Source of the DNA: Ignavibacteria bacterium
GTDB lineage: Bacteria; Bacteroidota; Ignavibacteria; UBA10030
Length of the DNA: 64,000 nt
Assembly (NCBI GenBank): GCA_016873805.1
Contig: VGVZ01000005.1
Coordinates: 1 to 64,000, forward strand
Reading direction: 5' to 3'
Under the pieces are notes generated by a model that saw only the letters and a list, made by a program, of their open reading frames with translations, was not told the DNA's origin and made no database searches. A program made the translations under genes and the position numbers. This document shows positions 27,443 to 37,925 of this stretch, in pieces; the first letter of the stretch is position 1; every line of letters starts with the position of its first letter.

Positions 27443-27847
27443 ATGAACAAGCACGCTTCGATTGTTTTCGATAACCGCACGGAGTTTCTCTATTTCCTTC
27501 GAAGTAGATTCCGCCTCTATCACAAATCGAATCTTTTCCTGCGAGACTTGCACTACGGAGTTTCGGGATTCCTCGAGCAGTACGGCGTACGATTGAGCTA
27601 CCATGAGTTGGAAGAAACGACGCAACGCGTGATCGGGCTTCTTGTGTCAGAAGCCATCCTCAAGGAAATCGATGCGCGAACGTGGATGTTGAACTACGAA
27701 GAATTCCAGAAGCTCAGTGCGAAAGCTCCGAAGCCATCGACCGTCGGGCAAGACCATCAGAAATCCGCGAATCCTTCGGGGGTTCATCCCGGAACACAGG
27801 ACAAAAGCGGTCAATCAGCGATGCCGAGTTCACACGTTCAGAAGTAG
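27443..27847 (+). CDS. Unknown protein between the Rrf2 regulator and sufB
   Basis: 134 residues starting five bases after the regulator's stop. Residues 1-95 look helical and soluble ([40 protein letters not shown]). The last 40 residues are low-complexity, rich in Ser, Pro, Gln and Lys. There are no cysteines and no signal peptide. I do not recognise the family. Its place inside the SUF operon, eight bases before sufB, argues for a role in SUF assembly or its control. Confidence 0.75.
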   Translation: MNKHASIVFDNRTEFLYFLRSRFRLYHKSNLFLRDLHYGVSGFLEQYGVRLSYHELEETTQRVIGLLVSEAILKEIDARTWMLNYEEFQKLSAKAPKPSTVGQDHQKSANPSGVHPGTQDKSGQSAMPSSHVQK

Positions 27848-27855
27848 GGAAGCAC

Positions 27856-29301
27856 ATGGAAGAACAAAACAAAACAATTGAAGAGCTGGCCAATCGTGAG
27901 TACAAGTGGGGATTTGTCACGGAGATCGAATCGGAGTCGGCGCCACGCGGCCTGACAGAAGATACGATCCGACTGATCTCCGAAAAGAAACATGAGCCCG
28001 GTTGGCTGCTGGAGTGGCGGCTCAAAGCCTACCGCCACTGGTTGACCATGAAGGAACCGCGGTGGCCGAACGTCAAGTACGAAGAGATCGACTTTCAAAA
28101 CATCATCTACTATTCGGCACCGAAACAGAAGGTGCGCCCGAAAAGTCTCGATGAAGTCGATCCCGAGTTGCTGAGGACGTATGAGAAGTTGGGTATCCCG
28201 CTCCGGGAACAGGAGATACTCGCCGGGGTGGCCGTCGATGCAGTGTTCGACAGTGTCTCGGTCGCAACGACCTTCAAAGAAAAACTGGGGGAGCTCGGCA
28301 TCATCTTCTCTTCCTTCTCAGAGGCGGTTCAGCATCATCCGGATCTGGTGCGGAAATACCTTGGATCCGTTGTTCCAACCAACGACAATTTTTACGCGGC
28401 ACTGAATTCCGCAGTGTTCAGTGACGGCTCATTTTGTTTCGTTCCGAAGGGCGTTCGGTGTCCGATGGAATTGTCCACCTATTTTCGGATCAATGCGGCA
28501 GATACCGGACAGTTCGAACGGACCCTCATCGTGGCAGAAGAGGGAGCCTCGGTGAGCTATCTGGAGGGCTGCACGGCGCCGATGAGAGATTCGAACCAGC
28601 TCCATGCCGCCGTCGTCGAACTGGTGGCGTTGGATAGTGCGAAGATCAAGTACTCGACTGTGCAGAACTGGTACCCTGGTGACAAGAACGGCAAGGGGGG
28701 AATATACAATTTCGTCACGAAGCGGGGAAAGTGTGCCGGCGTGAATTCCAAAATCTCCTGGACTCAGGTTGAAACGGGTTCAGCCATCACCTGGAAATAT
28801 CCGAGCGTGTTGCTGCTCGGCGACAATTCTGTCGGGGAATTCTATTCTGTTGCCGTGACGAACAACTACCAGCAGGCCGATACGGGAACGAAGATGATTC
28901 ACATCGGAAAGAACACGAAGAGCACTATCGTGTCCAAAGGTATCTCGGCCGGTTTCGGACAGAATTCGTATCGCGGGCTTGTCGAAATCAAGAAGAACGC
29001 TTCGAATGCCCGAAACTTTTCTCAATGTGATTCTCTGCTTCTGGGCGACAAGTGTGGTGCGCATACTTTTCCCTATGTGGAGGTGAAGAACAGAACCTCC
29101 AGAGTAGAGCATGAGGCCAGTACCTCGAAGATCGGAGAAGAGCAGATCTTCTACTGCAAGCAGAGGGGGTTGTCGACCGAAGATGCCGTGAATATGATCG
29201 TCAATGGATTCTGCAAGGAGGTATTTCGGGAGCTGCCGATGGAGTTTGCCGTCGAAGCTCAGAAGCTGCTGGGAGTAAGTCTTGAAGGAAGTGTTGGATA
29301 A
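27856..29301 (+). CDS. sufB: Fe-S cluster assembly scaffold protein SufB
   Basis: 481 residues from ATG 27856 (GGGA nine bases upstream), matching usual SufB length. Characteristic segments: [75 protein letters not shown] and [20 protein letters not shown]. The Cys, His and Glu residues in the last two belong to the cluster-building site shared with SufD. It forms the SufBC2D scaffold with the next two gene products and receives sulfur from SufS-SufU. Confidence 0.97.
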   Translation: MEEQNKTIEELANREYKWGFVTEIESESAPRGLTEDTIRLISEKKHEPGWLLEWRLKAYRHWLTMKEPRWPNVKYEEIDFQNIIYYSAPKQKVRPKSLDEVDPELLRTYEKLGIPLREQEILAGVAVDAVFDSVSVATTFKEKLGELGIIFSSFSEAVQHHPDLVRKYLGSVVPTNDNFYAALNSAVFSDGSFCFVPKGVRCPMELSTYFRINAADTGQFERTLIVAEEGASVSYLEGCTAPMRDSNQLHAAVVELVALDSAKIKYSTVQNWYPGDKNGKGGIYNFVTKRGKCAGVNSKISWTQVETGSAITWKYPSVLLLGDNSVGEFYSVAVTNNYQQADTGTKMIHIGKNTKSTIVSKGISAGFGQNSYRGLVEIKKNASNARNFSQCDSLLLGDKCGAHTFPYVEVKNRTSRVEHEASTSKIGEEQIFYCKQRGLSTEDAVNMIVNGFCKEVFRELPMEFAVEAQKLLGVSLEGSVG

Positions 29302-29322
29302 CAATTTTTGGAGAACAGAACA

Positions 29323-30102
<780 letters not shown>

Positions 30103-30116
30103 GGAGTCGCTCACCA

Positions 30117-31463
30117 ATGTCGCTGTCTCACGAACAAACGATTAATCATTACCTCGAGAGCTACAAGGCCTTCGAAAAGAGTCTCAACGGAGATTCGAGC
30201 CTCCCAATCCATTCGCTGCGAGATGAAGCAATCACGCGATTCGCCGAAATGGGCTTTCCGACCAAAACGGATGAGGAGTGGCGCTTCACGAATGTTTCCG
30301 AGATCGCCGCAAAGCGTTTTGAGATTCCGACTCTCGGAGCGGGCTTTCCGGAACGGGAAGCCAAGACCGAGAAGTTTGTCTTCGAAGACTTGAAAGGACC
30401 TCGGCTCGTTTTCATCAATGGGATCTTTGCCAAGAACCTGTCCCGTTTGACCCAATCCGGATCCGACGTCATTGTGAAGCAGTTGTCGTCGGCTCTTTCT
30501 GAGCACCCGGACTTGGTCTCCGCTCATCTGGGACGCTACATCTCGTCAGGGGTGAATGGCTTTGCCGCTCTGAGTCTTGCGTTCATGCGAGACGGGTTGT
30601 TTCTCTCTGTCCCCGATGGTGTCGTTCTGGAGGATGCGATCCAGGTTCTCTTTGTCTCCACCGAAGCAGAATCCGAGATCGCAACATATCCGCGCAACCT
30701 CATGATCGTCGGATCAAACTGCCGTGTCTCGATCGTCGAGAGCTACGTTTGTATTGCCGACGATTCGTACTTCACCAACGCAGTCACAGAAATTGTGGTG
30801 GGAGAGAATTCAGTTGTGGAGCATGACAAGTTCCAGAATGAAAGTGTGAATGCGTTTCATATCGCTGCCACTCACATCCATCAGGCGGCGCATAGCAACT
30901 ATGTGTCGAACTCCATCGCGGTTGGCGGCCGTCTGGTCCGGAACGATATCACAGCCGTTCTCGATGCCGAGAGGAGCGAATGCACGCTGAACGGGTTATC
31001 CGTCGCAACAGGGAACCAGTTGATTGATAACCACACGACCATTGATCACGCCAAAGCGAACTGTCAGAGTCATGAACTGTACAAGGCAGTGCTTGATGGA
31101 AATGCGCGCGGCGTCTTCAACGGAAAGATCTTCGTTCGCAAGGATGCTCAGAAGACCGATGCGAAACAGACAAACCAGACCCTGCTGCTCTCTGACGACG
31201 CAACGATTGACACGAAGCCACAGCTGGAAATATTCGCGGACGATGTCAAATGCACGCATGGGGCCACCGTAGGACAACTCGATAGTGACCAGCTGTTCTA
31301 TCTCCGGACGCGTGGCATTCCAGAATCGAAAGCTCGTGATATTCTTACCTTCGCGTTCGCAAGTGACGTTGTAAGCCGGGTGAAACTCGATGCGCTGCGC
31401 GATCAACTTGAAGCGTTCGTCCATGCCAAGTTGGATGCGTCGCGAAGAACGAATGGGTCATGA
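30117..31463 (+). CDS. sufD: Fe-S cluster assembly protein SufD
   Basis: 448 residues from ATG 30117. Weakly SufB-like parallel beta-helix core. The C-terminal motif VRKDAQKTDAKQTNQTLLLS, then KCTHGATVGQLDSDQLFYLR, is the typical SufD/SufB family end containing the conserved His. N-terminal helical region includes TKTDEEWRFTNV, a SufD hallmark. It pairs with SufB and SufC. The stop overlaps sufS (ATGA). Confidence 0.95.
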   Translation: MSLSHEQTINHYLESYKAFEKSLNGDSSLPIHSLRDEAITRFAEMGFPTKTDEEWRFTNVSEIAAKRFEIPTLGAGFPEREAKTEKFVFEDLKGPRLVFINGIFAKNLSRLTQSGSDVIVKQLSSALSEHPDLVSAHLGRYISSGVNGFAALSLAFMRDGLFLSVPDGVVLEDAIQVLFVSTEAESEIATYPRNLMIVGSNCRVSIVESYVCIADDSYFTNAVTEIVVGENSVVEHDKFQNESVNAFHIAATHIHQAAHSNYVSNSIAVGGRLVRNDITAVLDAERSECTLNGLSVATGNQLIDNHTTIDHAKANCQSHELYKAVLDGNARGVFNGKIFVRKDAQKTDAKQTNQTLLLSDDATIDTKPQLEIFADDVKCTHGATVGQLDSDQLFYLRTRGIPESKARDILTFAFASDVVSRVKLDALRDQLEAFVHAKLDASRRTNGS

Positions 31464-32725
31464 ACAGCACAACTGTGAAAAAGGGGGTTCGAGATGCCAC
31501 GGTCTCCCGGTTTGATCCGGGGACCGTCCGGAGCGACTTTCCCGCCTTGTCGGTGACCGTCAAGGGGAAGCCGTTGGTGTATCTCGACAACGCCGCGACT
31601 ACGCACAAGCCGGCATCGGTCATCGAGGCGATCACTCAGTTCTATTCGGCAGAAAACTCGAATGTGCATCGTGGTGTCCACCATCTCAGCGAGTTGGCAA
31701 CGGAGAAGTTTGAGGAAAGCCGTAGGAAAGTTCAACGATTCTTGAATGCAACTGAATCGAGCGAGATCATCTTCGTGCGAGGAACAACCGAGGGTATCAA
31801 CCTCGCGGCCCAATCGTACGGAGGGACGGTGCTTCGCAACGGCGACAACGTCGTCATCTCGGCTATGGAACATCATTCGAACATCGTTCCGTGGCAAATC
31901 GTTTGTGATCGCGTCGGAGCCTCGTTGCGAGTGATCCCAATCAACCGGAAGGGAGAACTCCTTCAGGAGGAGTTCGAACGTCTTCTTGATGAGCGGACAA
32001 AAATCGTTGCGCTCACGCATATCTCAAATGCGCTCGGTACTGTCAATCCTGTGCAGGAGATGATTCGCACGGCACACGACCGGAAGATTCCCGTACTCAT
32101 TGATGGTGCTCAGGCGGTCGCACACGGACATGTCGATGTTCAGGAACTCGATTGCGATTTCTATGCGTTTTCTTCTCATAAGATGTTCGGGCCGACCGGG
32201 ATCGGTGTCTTGTACGGCAAAAAGGAGTTGCTCGAGTCGATGCCACCCTACCAGGGGGGCGGGGACATGATCAAATCCGTGTCGTTTTCCAAGACGATGT
32301 ATGCCGATCTGCCTCACAAGTTTGAGGCAGGCACTCCGCACATCGCCGGTGCGATCGGACTGGGTGCAGCCATAGACTATATCGGCGAGCTGGCAATGGA
32401 AGAAGTTGCGCTCCACGAACGCCGCCTTGTTCAGGATTTGACCGATGCGCTGACGGACTTGCCGGGTGTACAGATCATCGGCACAGCGACCAACAAAGCG
32501 GGCGTCGTATCATTCACGATCGACGGCATACACCCTCATGATATCGGCACAATTCTAAATGAAGATGGAATTGCCGTGCGTACCGGACAACATTGCGCAC
32601 AACCTGTGATGGATTTCTTTGGAATCCCGGCCACTGCACGAGCCTCTGTTGCGCTGTACAATACCACAAAAGATATCCAAGACCTGGTTGCCGGCGTACG
32701 ACATGTCCAGAAGGTTTTTCACTGA
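31460..32725 (+). CDS. sufS: Cysteine desulfurase SufS
   Basis: 421 residues, class V aminotransferase fold. Hallmarks: VYLDNAATTHKPASVIEAI, GTTEGINLAAQSYG, SAMEHHSNIVPWQ, the PLP-lysine motif YAFSSHKMFGPTGIGVLYG, and the catalytic cysteine in VRTGQHCAQPVMDFFGI. It frees sulfur from cysteine as a persulfide for SufU. The N-terminus has about 30 extra residues before the family start. Overlaps sufD by four bases and sufU by one. Confidence 0.97.
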   Translation: MNSTTVKKGVRDATVSRFDPGTVRSDFPALSVTVKGKPLVYLDNAATTHKPASVIEAITQFYSAENSNVHRGVHHLSELATEKFEESRRKVQRFLNATESSEIIFVRGTTEGINLAAQSYGGTVLRNGDNVVISAMEHHSNIVPWQIVCDRVGASLRVIPINRKGELLQEEFERLLDERTKIVALTHISNALGTVNPVQEMIRTAHDRKIPVLIDGAQAVAHGHVDVQELDCDFYAFSSHKMFGPTGIGVLYGKKELLESMPPYQGGGDMIKSVSFSKTMYADLPHKFEAGTPHIAGAIGLGAAIDYIGELAMEEVALHERRLVQDLTDALTDLPGVQIIGTATNKAGVVSFTIDGIHPHDIGTILNEDGIAVRTGQHCAQPVMDFFGIPATARASVALYNTTKDIQDLVAGVRHVQKVFH

Positions 32726-33177
32726 TGTCTGATCTGCGATCGCTGTATCAGGAAATCATACTCGATCATAACAAGAATCCGCGCAATTTCGGCGTGTTGG
32801 ACGATGCCAACCGAGTAATTGAAGGGTACAATCCGCTGTGCGGCGATCGATACACGATTTACCTGAAGTTGGAGGATGATGTGATTCAGGAGATCAAGTT
32901 TTCGGGAGTGGGCTGTGCAATCTCGAAAGCGTCGGCCTCCGTGATGACGACCGTGCTGAAGGGCAAGACAGTTCCGGAGGCAGAAGCGTGGTTTGAGAAG
33001 TTCCACGCCCTTGTGACGCACCCGTCGGGAGAAGATGCTGACGGAGCGTCGTTGGGCAAGCTGGCGGCTTTCGCGGGGGTGAGCGAATTTCCTGCGCGCG
33101 TCAAGTGTGCGACGCTGGCCTGGCATTCCCTGAAAGGCGCACTTCGATCGTCAGCGACATCGGTTTCGACGGAATAG
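32725..33177 (+). CDS. sufU: Fe-S assembly sulfur-transfer protein SufU
   Basis: 150 residues from ATG 32725. Contains LYQEIILDHNKNPRNFG, NPLCGDRYTIYLKL, GVGCAISKASASVM and VKCATLAWHSLKGAL. The Cys-Gly-Asp and the two later Cys are the zinc site used by Bacillus-type SufU to take the persulfide from SufS. It replaces SufE here, which links this operon type to Gram-positive and Bacteroidota-like SUF systems. Start overlaps the sufS stop. Confidence 0.95.
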   Translation: MSDLRSLYQEIILDHNKNPRNFGVLDDANRVIEGYNPLCGDRYTIYLKLEDDVIQEIKFSGVGCAISKASASVMTTVLKGKTVPEAEAWFEKFHALVTHPSGEDADGASLGKLAAFAGVSEFPARVKCATLAWHSLKGALRSSATSVSTE

Positions 33178-33219
33178 AATTCACGGTTTGAGATTGGGCA
33201 CAACACATGGAGGGAAGAT

Positions 33220-33588
33220 ATGAGCGGAGTGATGGTTGAGCACGACGTCGGGACGACCGATAGTATTACGATCACGCCACGTGCGGCACAGGAAATCATA
33301 AAGATCAGGATGGAGAATAACATTCCCGATTCGCATGCGCTGCGGTTGGGCGTGAAAGGGGGAGGATGTTCGGGGATGTCGTATGTTCTGGCCTTCGATG
33401 AGAAGACGAGAGAGGGGGACAACGTTCTTCAAATCGCCGGCATCATGCTCCACATCGATCCGAAGAGCATGTTCTATCTGTCAGGTACCATATTGGATTT
33501 TTCCGACGGCCTGAACGGACGCGGATTTGTCTTCAACAATCCGCAGGCGACAAGAACCTGCGGCTGTGGCAGTTCGTTCGGTGTATAA
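33220..33588 (+). CDS. sufA: A-type Fe-S carrier (HesB/IscA/SufA family)
   Basis: 122 residues from ATG 33220 (GGAGGG upstream). Has the three cluster cysteines: GGGCSGMSYVLAFD and the C-terminal TCGCGSSFGV. It carries assembled Fe-S clusters to apo-targets. It could equally be named erpA or iscA; the SUF context favours sufA. A 42-base gap to sufU and 21 bases to the next gene keep it in the operon. Confidence 0.93.
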   Translation: MSGVMVEHDVGTTDSITITPRAAQEIIKIRMENNIPDSHALRLGVKGGGCSGMSYVLAFDEKTREGDNVLQIAGIMLHIDPKSMFYLSGTILDFSDGLNGRGFVFNNPQATRTCGCGSSFGV

Positions 33589-33609
33589 ACAGACGACCGG
33601 AGTTGATCG

Positions 33610-33984
33610 ATGGACGATCACCAGACGAAAAGCGCTCAGGAAAGCGCACAGGCCTCGATTTCTCGGCGAGAGGAATTCGAATCGAAAACCTGGAAGGCGC
33701 TTCGCCAATGCTATGATCCTGAGATTCCCGTCAATATCGTTGATCTGGGTCTGATCTATGAAGTGACCATCGATGATGAGATCACGGGCGAGACGAATGT
33801 GTTCATTAAGATGACTCTGACGGCGCCCGGCTGTGCGATGGGCCCGATGATCGCGTCCGACGTGAAGCGGCGCGTGCAACAGATTCACGGAGTGAAGAAC
33901 GTTTGGGTCGATCTCGTTTTTGACCCGCCCTGGAATCCGGGCCTGATGAGCGAGGCGGCTCGGCTGCAGCTCAACATGCTGTAG
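33610..33984 (+). CDS. sufT: MIP18/DUF59 family Fe-S maturation protein (SufT-like)
   Basis: 124 residues with the family core KALRQCYDPEIPVNIVDLGL, TAPGCAMGPMIASDVKRRV and a C-terminal WVDLVFDPPWNPGLMSEAAR. The DPEIP and TAPGC motifs are diagnostic. Proteins of this family act in Fe-S cluster maturation and commonly close SUF operons. A phenylacetate PaaD-like function is excluded by context. A separate promoter follows for the superoxide dismutase. Confidence 0.92.
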   Translation: MDDHQTKSAQESAQASISRREEFESKTWKALRQCYDPEIPVNIVDLGLIYEVTIDDEITGETNVFIKMTLTAPGCAMGPMIASDVKRRVQQIHGVKNVWVDLVFDPPWNPGLMSEAARLQLNML

Positions 33985-33990
33985 AAATGA

Positions 33991-34020
33991 TTGATACTGT
34001 ATTCTGAACCATGATACATT
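33991..34020 (+). promoter_or_regulatory. Promoter of the superoxide dismutase gene
   Basis: TTGATA (33991-33996), 18 bases, TACATT (34015-34020) followed by TG, so TACATTTG fits TAnnTTTG. An AAAGGAG ribosome site follows before ATG 34044. Confidence 0.65.
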
Positions 34021-34043
34021 TGTGAGAGGAAAGGAGACATCGT

Positions 34044-34676
34044 ATGTCAAAGGAATGGAAGTTCAATCCACGACCTTATTCTGATGAGGAGGCGAAGAAC
34101 ATTCTTGGCTCGGTGATCAGTCCGGAGACAGCCGACTGGCACTACAACACCCATCATAAGGGATATGTCACTGCCCTGAACAATATTGAAAAGGGGCTTG
34201 AGACGGCAGATCGAGCGGCAGCCAACGGCAACTACAGTCAGATAGGAGAACTGAAGCGTCGCTTCACGTGGAATCATGCGGGGGCTCTCCTGCACGATAT
34301 CTACTGGGAAGTTATGGGCGGAGACGGCGATTCGTCAAAAGGGCCGGAGATCAAATCAGCGATCGAGAAGGAATTCGGATCCATCGACGCGTGGAAGGCG
34401 GATTTCAAAGCATCAGCGGTCAGCGCAAAACTCAGTGGATGGGGCCTTCTGGTATTTGACCGGCTCTACTCGGGGAGACTCCTGAATGTTTTGGTCGATG
34501 AGCATCAGTACGGTGCGATCTGGGGGGGCGTTCCCTTGATCTCCTGCGATGTCTTTGAACATGCCTACTACCACAAGGATGGACCGGGACGTGCGAAGTA
34601 CATCGACAATTTTTTGAATTCGCTGCACTGGGAAAGAATCAACGAGCGATACAAGAAGTTCGTCGTCGGCAAGTAG
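34044..34676 (+). CDS. sod: Superoxide dismutase, Fe/Mn family
   Basis: 210 residues. Metal ligand motifs are present: first His in WHYNTHHKGYV, second His in FTWNHAGALLH, and Asp and His in CDVFEHAYYHKDG. KLSGWGLLVFD is the fold core. The second motif reads NHAGALLHDIYW rather than the usual NHxxYW form, and DVFEH replaces the common DVWEH, so the metal preference is uncertain. It detoxifies superoxide, which attacks Fe-S clusters, a fitting neighbour to the SUF operon. A strong terminator follows. Confidence 0.93.
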   Translation: MSKEWKFNPRPYSDEEAKNILGSVISPETADWHYNTHHKGYVTALNNIEKGLETADRAAANGNYSQIGELKRRFTWNHAGALLHDIYWEVMGGDGDSSKGPEIKSAIEKEFGSIDAWKADFKASAVSAKLSGWGLLVFDRLYSGRLLNVLVDEHQYGAIWGGVPLISCDVFEHAYYHKDGPGRAKYIDNFLNSLHWERINERYKKFVVGK

Positions 34677-34687
34677 CCGGTGAGTCC

Positions 34688-34734
34688 AAAAGCAGACGAG
34701 GGTCGGATTCAATGGGTCAGACCCTCTTGCTTTT
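34688..34734 (+). terminator. Strong intrinsic terminator after sod
   Basis: AAAAGCA (34688-34694) and GAGGGTC (34698-34704) pair with GACCCTC (34720-34726) and TGCTTTT (34728-34734), ending in a T-run. Confidence 0.85.
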
Positions 34735-34740
34735 CGAGGG

Positions 34741-34769
34741 TTGCCGATGAGATGAGAATTCCCTATACT
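34741..34769 (+). promoter_or_regulatory. Promoter of the M28 peptidase gene
   Basis: TTGCCG (34741-34746), 17 bases, TATACT (34764-34769), 38 bases before the GTG start. Confidence 0.6.
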
Positions 34770-34807
34770 GTGGCGGATTTTGTTGTCGAAATTCCGCGGA
34801 GTGATAT

Positions 34808-36283
34808 GTGAATCGATGTACTCTCAGACTGCTCGCGTGTTCTTATCTCGTCCTTCTTCATCTGCCGTCCACGGCTTTTTCGCAAGCGGAACACGAACTC
34901 GCATTTGCCCGTCGGGTGTCGCAGCGGCTGCTCCTCTCGCACGTCCGTGATCTTGTCCAGATCGGCAATCGATTCGGGGGAACGCCCTCTGGCGATTCTT
35001 CGGCGGCGTATATCCACCGCAAGTTTTCTGCCTATGGAGTGAAGTCGAGGATCAATCCCGATCCCGAGCGAATCACGTATGCGCACAAGCGCTGGCTGTT
35101 GCGTGTTCATCACCCTCGGTCCCACAGAAAAGTGATCAAGAACGAGTGGCTCGCCGGCTATTCCCCAAGCACGCCACTTACGATTTGCCGTGTGACCTTC
35201 CTCGATGTGGGCGAAAGAATTGATCCAGCAGTGATCGATAGCGGAGCGATTCTGACTCCACGATTCCCCGATCATAAACTCTATGCGGAGTTGGTAAAGG
35301 CGGGCGTGCGCGCGATCCTCTGGTATCCCGACATTCCGTTCAACGTGTATGAGAATCACGCCTATATTGGTCAGCTGCCGTTATCCAAAGAGAATCTCGT
35401 TCCGCTTTTCAATATTTCAGCGGGCAACGGCAAGGCATTACGAGACATTATTCAGCGGGATTCGCTGCTCTCGATCGAGTTCCTCACTCAGACGGAAGTC
35501 TTCACCGGAAGTCCGAAGACGGTTGTCGCGGAGATAAAGGGAAAATCGGACCAATACTTCATGGTCTGTGCCCATGGTGATTCAGATTCCGGCGGTCCGG
35601 GAGCCGATGACAACGCTTCGGGGATGGCCGGTGTGTTGGAGGTCGCTCGTGTTCTTCGAAGTCTGATTCGCGACAGACGATTGCCTCAGCCGGAATACTC
35701 GATCCGATTCATTGTCTGGGGAAGCGAGTATTTCTCCTCGGATCACTACGTCCGCTCAAACAGCAAAGAACTTGATCAGATCAAGGGAGTCATTAACTTT
35801 GATCAGATCGGAACTGGAGCTACACGCAACTGTGTGTACTTTGAATCCAATGAGGTTCCGCACAATCGGACGCTGCTGAAAGTTCTGGAAAAAGTCGGCG
35901 AAGATTATGCAGGCCGAAAAGGATTCTGGGAGGAGGCGACGACGAATCCTTCCCAGGGGGGAACCGACTCGTACGTGTTTCTCCCCGACTATCTTTCGAG
36001 AATCAAAATGCCGGATGTGAAGATCCCGTCGACCACGATGTTCACCGGTGCGTGGAACGAACCGAGGACCTACGCCCAGACACCGGGATGGAGCTCCGCT
36101 GCGTGGAAAGGGGATCCCGATTCGGTGACAGTCGACTATTCCGAGTACTACCATTCATCGATGGATATTCCTCGCTTGACCACCGACCGAGAACCATTCA
36201 ACATGGCCTGGGCAGTGAAAGCCACGGGGATTGCCTTGCTCCGCCTGGCATGGGAGCCGCAAGGGAGTTCGCGGGTGGAATAA
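34808..36283 (+). CDS. Secreted M28 family zinc aminopeptidase
   Basis: 491 residues from GTG 34808 (GGAG seven bases upstream). A Sec signal ends near STAFSQ. The metal-binding region shows VCAHGDSDSGGPGADDNASG with the His and Asp ligands, SEYFSS in place of the usual GEE-type Glu pair, NFDQIGTG and a late His in SEYYHSSMDI. Family members remove N-terminal residues from peptides, here probably in the periplasm or outside the cell. The shortened Glu motif raises some doubt about full activity. It lies 128 bases upstream of folP. Confidence 0.85.
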   Translation: MNRCTLRLLACSYLVLLHLPSTAFSQAEHELAFARRVSQRLLLSHVRDLVQIGNRFGGTPSGDSSAAYIHRKFSAYGVKSRINPDPERITYAHKRWLLRVHHPRSHRKVIKNEWLAGYSPSTPLTICRVTFLDVGERIDPAVIDSGAILTPRFPDHKLYAELVKAGVRAILWYPDIPFNVYENHAYIGQLPLSKENLVPLFNISAGNGKALRDIIQRDSLLSIEFLTQTEVFTGSPKTVVAEIKGKSDQYFMVCAHGDSDSGGPGADDNASGMAGVLEVARVLRSLIRDRRLPQPEYSIRFIVWGSEYFSSDHYVRSNSKELDQIKGVINFDQIGTGATRNCVYFESNEVPHNRTLLKVLEKVGEDYAGRKGFWEEATTNPSQGGTDSYVFLPDYLSRIKMPDVKIPSTTMFTGAWNEPRTYAQTPGWSSAAWKGDPDSVTVDYSEYYHSSMDIPRLTTDREPFNMAWAVKATGIALLRLAWEPQGSSRVE

Positions 36284-36411
36284 TGCAGCATTCCCCTTTC
36301 GCGGGCATATTACCTGCGCTTTCCATAATTGCCCAAATCCATGAAGAGGAAAGCGGTCAACCCGGGTCCTACCCAGACGATGACATTCACTTGACGTTGA
36401 AGCATGATACG

Positions 36412-37257
36412 ATGACGAATATGAGGTACACGTTTGGACCGACGCGCTACGATTTGTCTGCACGCGCGCATCTCATGGGTATCGTGAATGTCACGCCGGA
36501 TTCCTTCTCGGATGGAGGATCGTACCTCGCTCCAGAACGGGCAGTTGATCATGCGCTGCGGCTGGAGGATGAAGGAGCTGACTTCATTGATATTGGCGGG
36601 GAATCGACTCGTCCAGGAGCGGTTCCCATCCCGATCGAGGAGGAACTGGAGAGGGTGATTCCCGTCGTCGAGAAGCTTCGGGAGAGGATATCCATTCCGA
36701 TCTCCATCGATACATACAAATCGACTGTTGCGGAAGCTGCACTGCGTGCCGGTGCCGTCATCGTCAACGACATCAGCGGACTTCGCCATGATCCATCGAT
36801 GGCCTCGGTTATTGCGAGATACGGTGCATCGGCGGTGATCATGCACATGCAGGGGACGCCAAGAGAAATGCAGGTCAATCCCACGTATGAGGACGTCGTG
36901 AAAGAGGTCAAGAAGTTCCTTCGTCTTCAGGTTGATCGGGCCGTCGCGAACGGTATTGCGCAGGTCATCGTCGATCCGGGGATCGGTTTCGGCAAAACGG
37001 TTGTGCACAATCTTCAGCTCATTCGGAATCTTCCGGAATTTAGCGAGCTCGGATGTCCCCTCCTCGTCGGACCGTCACGGAAATCGTTTATCGGGACGCT
37101 GCTCGATCTTCCCGTCGCTGAACGCCTTGAAGGAACGGCGGCGGCGGTGACTGCCTGCATCCTACGCGGAGCATCGATTCTCCGCGTGCACGACGTCCGG
37201 GCGATGAAACGCGTTGCGATCATCGCCGATGCAATTCGAAAGGGAAGCTCATCGTGA
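36412..37257 (+). CDS. folP: Dihydropteroate synthase
   Basis: 281 residues from ATG 36412. Contains LMGIVNVTPDSFSDGG (PABA/pterin loop), FIDIGGESTRPGAVPI, ISIDTYKSTVAEAAL, VNDISGL and the late loop LLVGPSRKSFIG. It joins p-aminobenzoate to the pterin diphosphate in folate synthesis and is the sulfonamide target. Its stop overlaps the GTG of the following glycosyltransferase by four bases. Confidence 0.95.
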   Translation: MTNMRYTFGPTRYDLSARAHLMGIVNVTPDSFSDGGSYLAPERAVDHALRLEDEGADFIDIGGESTRPGAVPIPIEEELERVIPVVEKLRERISIPISIDTYKSTVAEAALRAGAVIVNDISGLRHDPSMASVIARYGASAVIMHMQGTPREMQVNPTYEDVVKEVKKFLRLQVDRAVANGIAQVIVDPGIGFGKTVVHNLQLIRNLPEFSELGCPLLVGPSRKSFIGTLLDLPVAERLEGTAAAVTACILRGASILRVHDVRAMKRVAIIADAIRKGSSS

Positions 37258-37925
37258 CCGGTCGCTTTGGCGTTCTGATTCCTGCCTACAATGCGGCTGC
37301 AACAATCGGGCAATTGCTGCACGATCTCCATCGATATCTTTCCTCTGAACACATCCTTGTGGTGGACGACGGGTCCACAGATGCAACGGCGGCCGTTGCC
37401 GAATCCGCACGCGCCGGCGTGATTCGACATGTCCGGAATGTCGGGAAAGGTGGCGCCCTCCGCAGTGGGTTCCATTACTTTCTCGAAAAGACCACCCTTG
37501 ACGAGGTTGTGACGATCGATGCAGATCTCCAGCACTCCGTGGACGATATGGGGGCGTTTCTTCATGTGCGACGTGAACGTGGGGCGAACATTGTTATCGG
37601 GTCACGTCGAATTACCGGGTCGTCGATGCCGGTTCACAGGCGATTGTCCAACATTGTGACCTCCTATTTGGTCTCGACCCGAACCGGCGTTGCCATCGAC
37701 GATAGTCAGTGCGGATACCGGCTGATTGGTAGAGAAGTTTTGCGTACTATTGAAACGGAAGAAGATGGGTTCACGGCGGAAACGGAATTGCTTATCAAAG
37801 CCGCCCGTCACCGGTTTCGGATCGTCTCTGTCCCCATTCAGACGATCTATCGCTCCGGCAAGAGCCATATGACGAAGTGGAAGACCACAAGAGAATTTGT
37901 CCGAACGTTGATGCGTGAGTACTGA
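37254..37925 (+). CDS. Family 2 glycosyltransferase (polyprenyl-phosphate sugar type)
   Basis: 223 residues from GTG 37254. GT-A fold with GVLIPAYNAAATIGQLL, ILVVDDGSTDATAAVAE, the DxD-like VTIDADLQHS, and CGYRLIGREVL near the end. No membrane helices. This arrangement resembles dolichol-phosphate-mannose/glucose synthase-like enzymes; sugar and acceptor are unknown. It overlaps folP and pcm by a few bases, so is part of the same transcript. Confidence 0.85.
   Translation: MTGRFGVLIPAYNAAATIGQLLHDLHRYLSSEHILVVDDGSTDATAAVAESARAGVIRHVRNVGKGGALRSGFHYFLEKTTLDEVVTIDADLQHSVDDMGAFLHVRRERGANIVIGSRRITGSSMPVHRRLSNIVTSYLVSTRTGVAIDDSQCGYRLIGREVLRTIETEEDGFTAETELLIKAARHRFRIVSVPIQTIYRSGKSHMTKWKTTREFVRTLMREY

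Noticed and set aside
36052..36411. Long N-terminal extension of folP
   Set aside because: It overlaps the end of the peptidase gene in another frame and resembles no folP sequence; ATG 36412 fits the family length.
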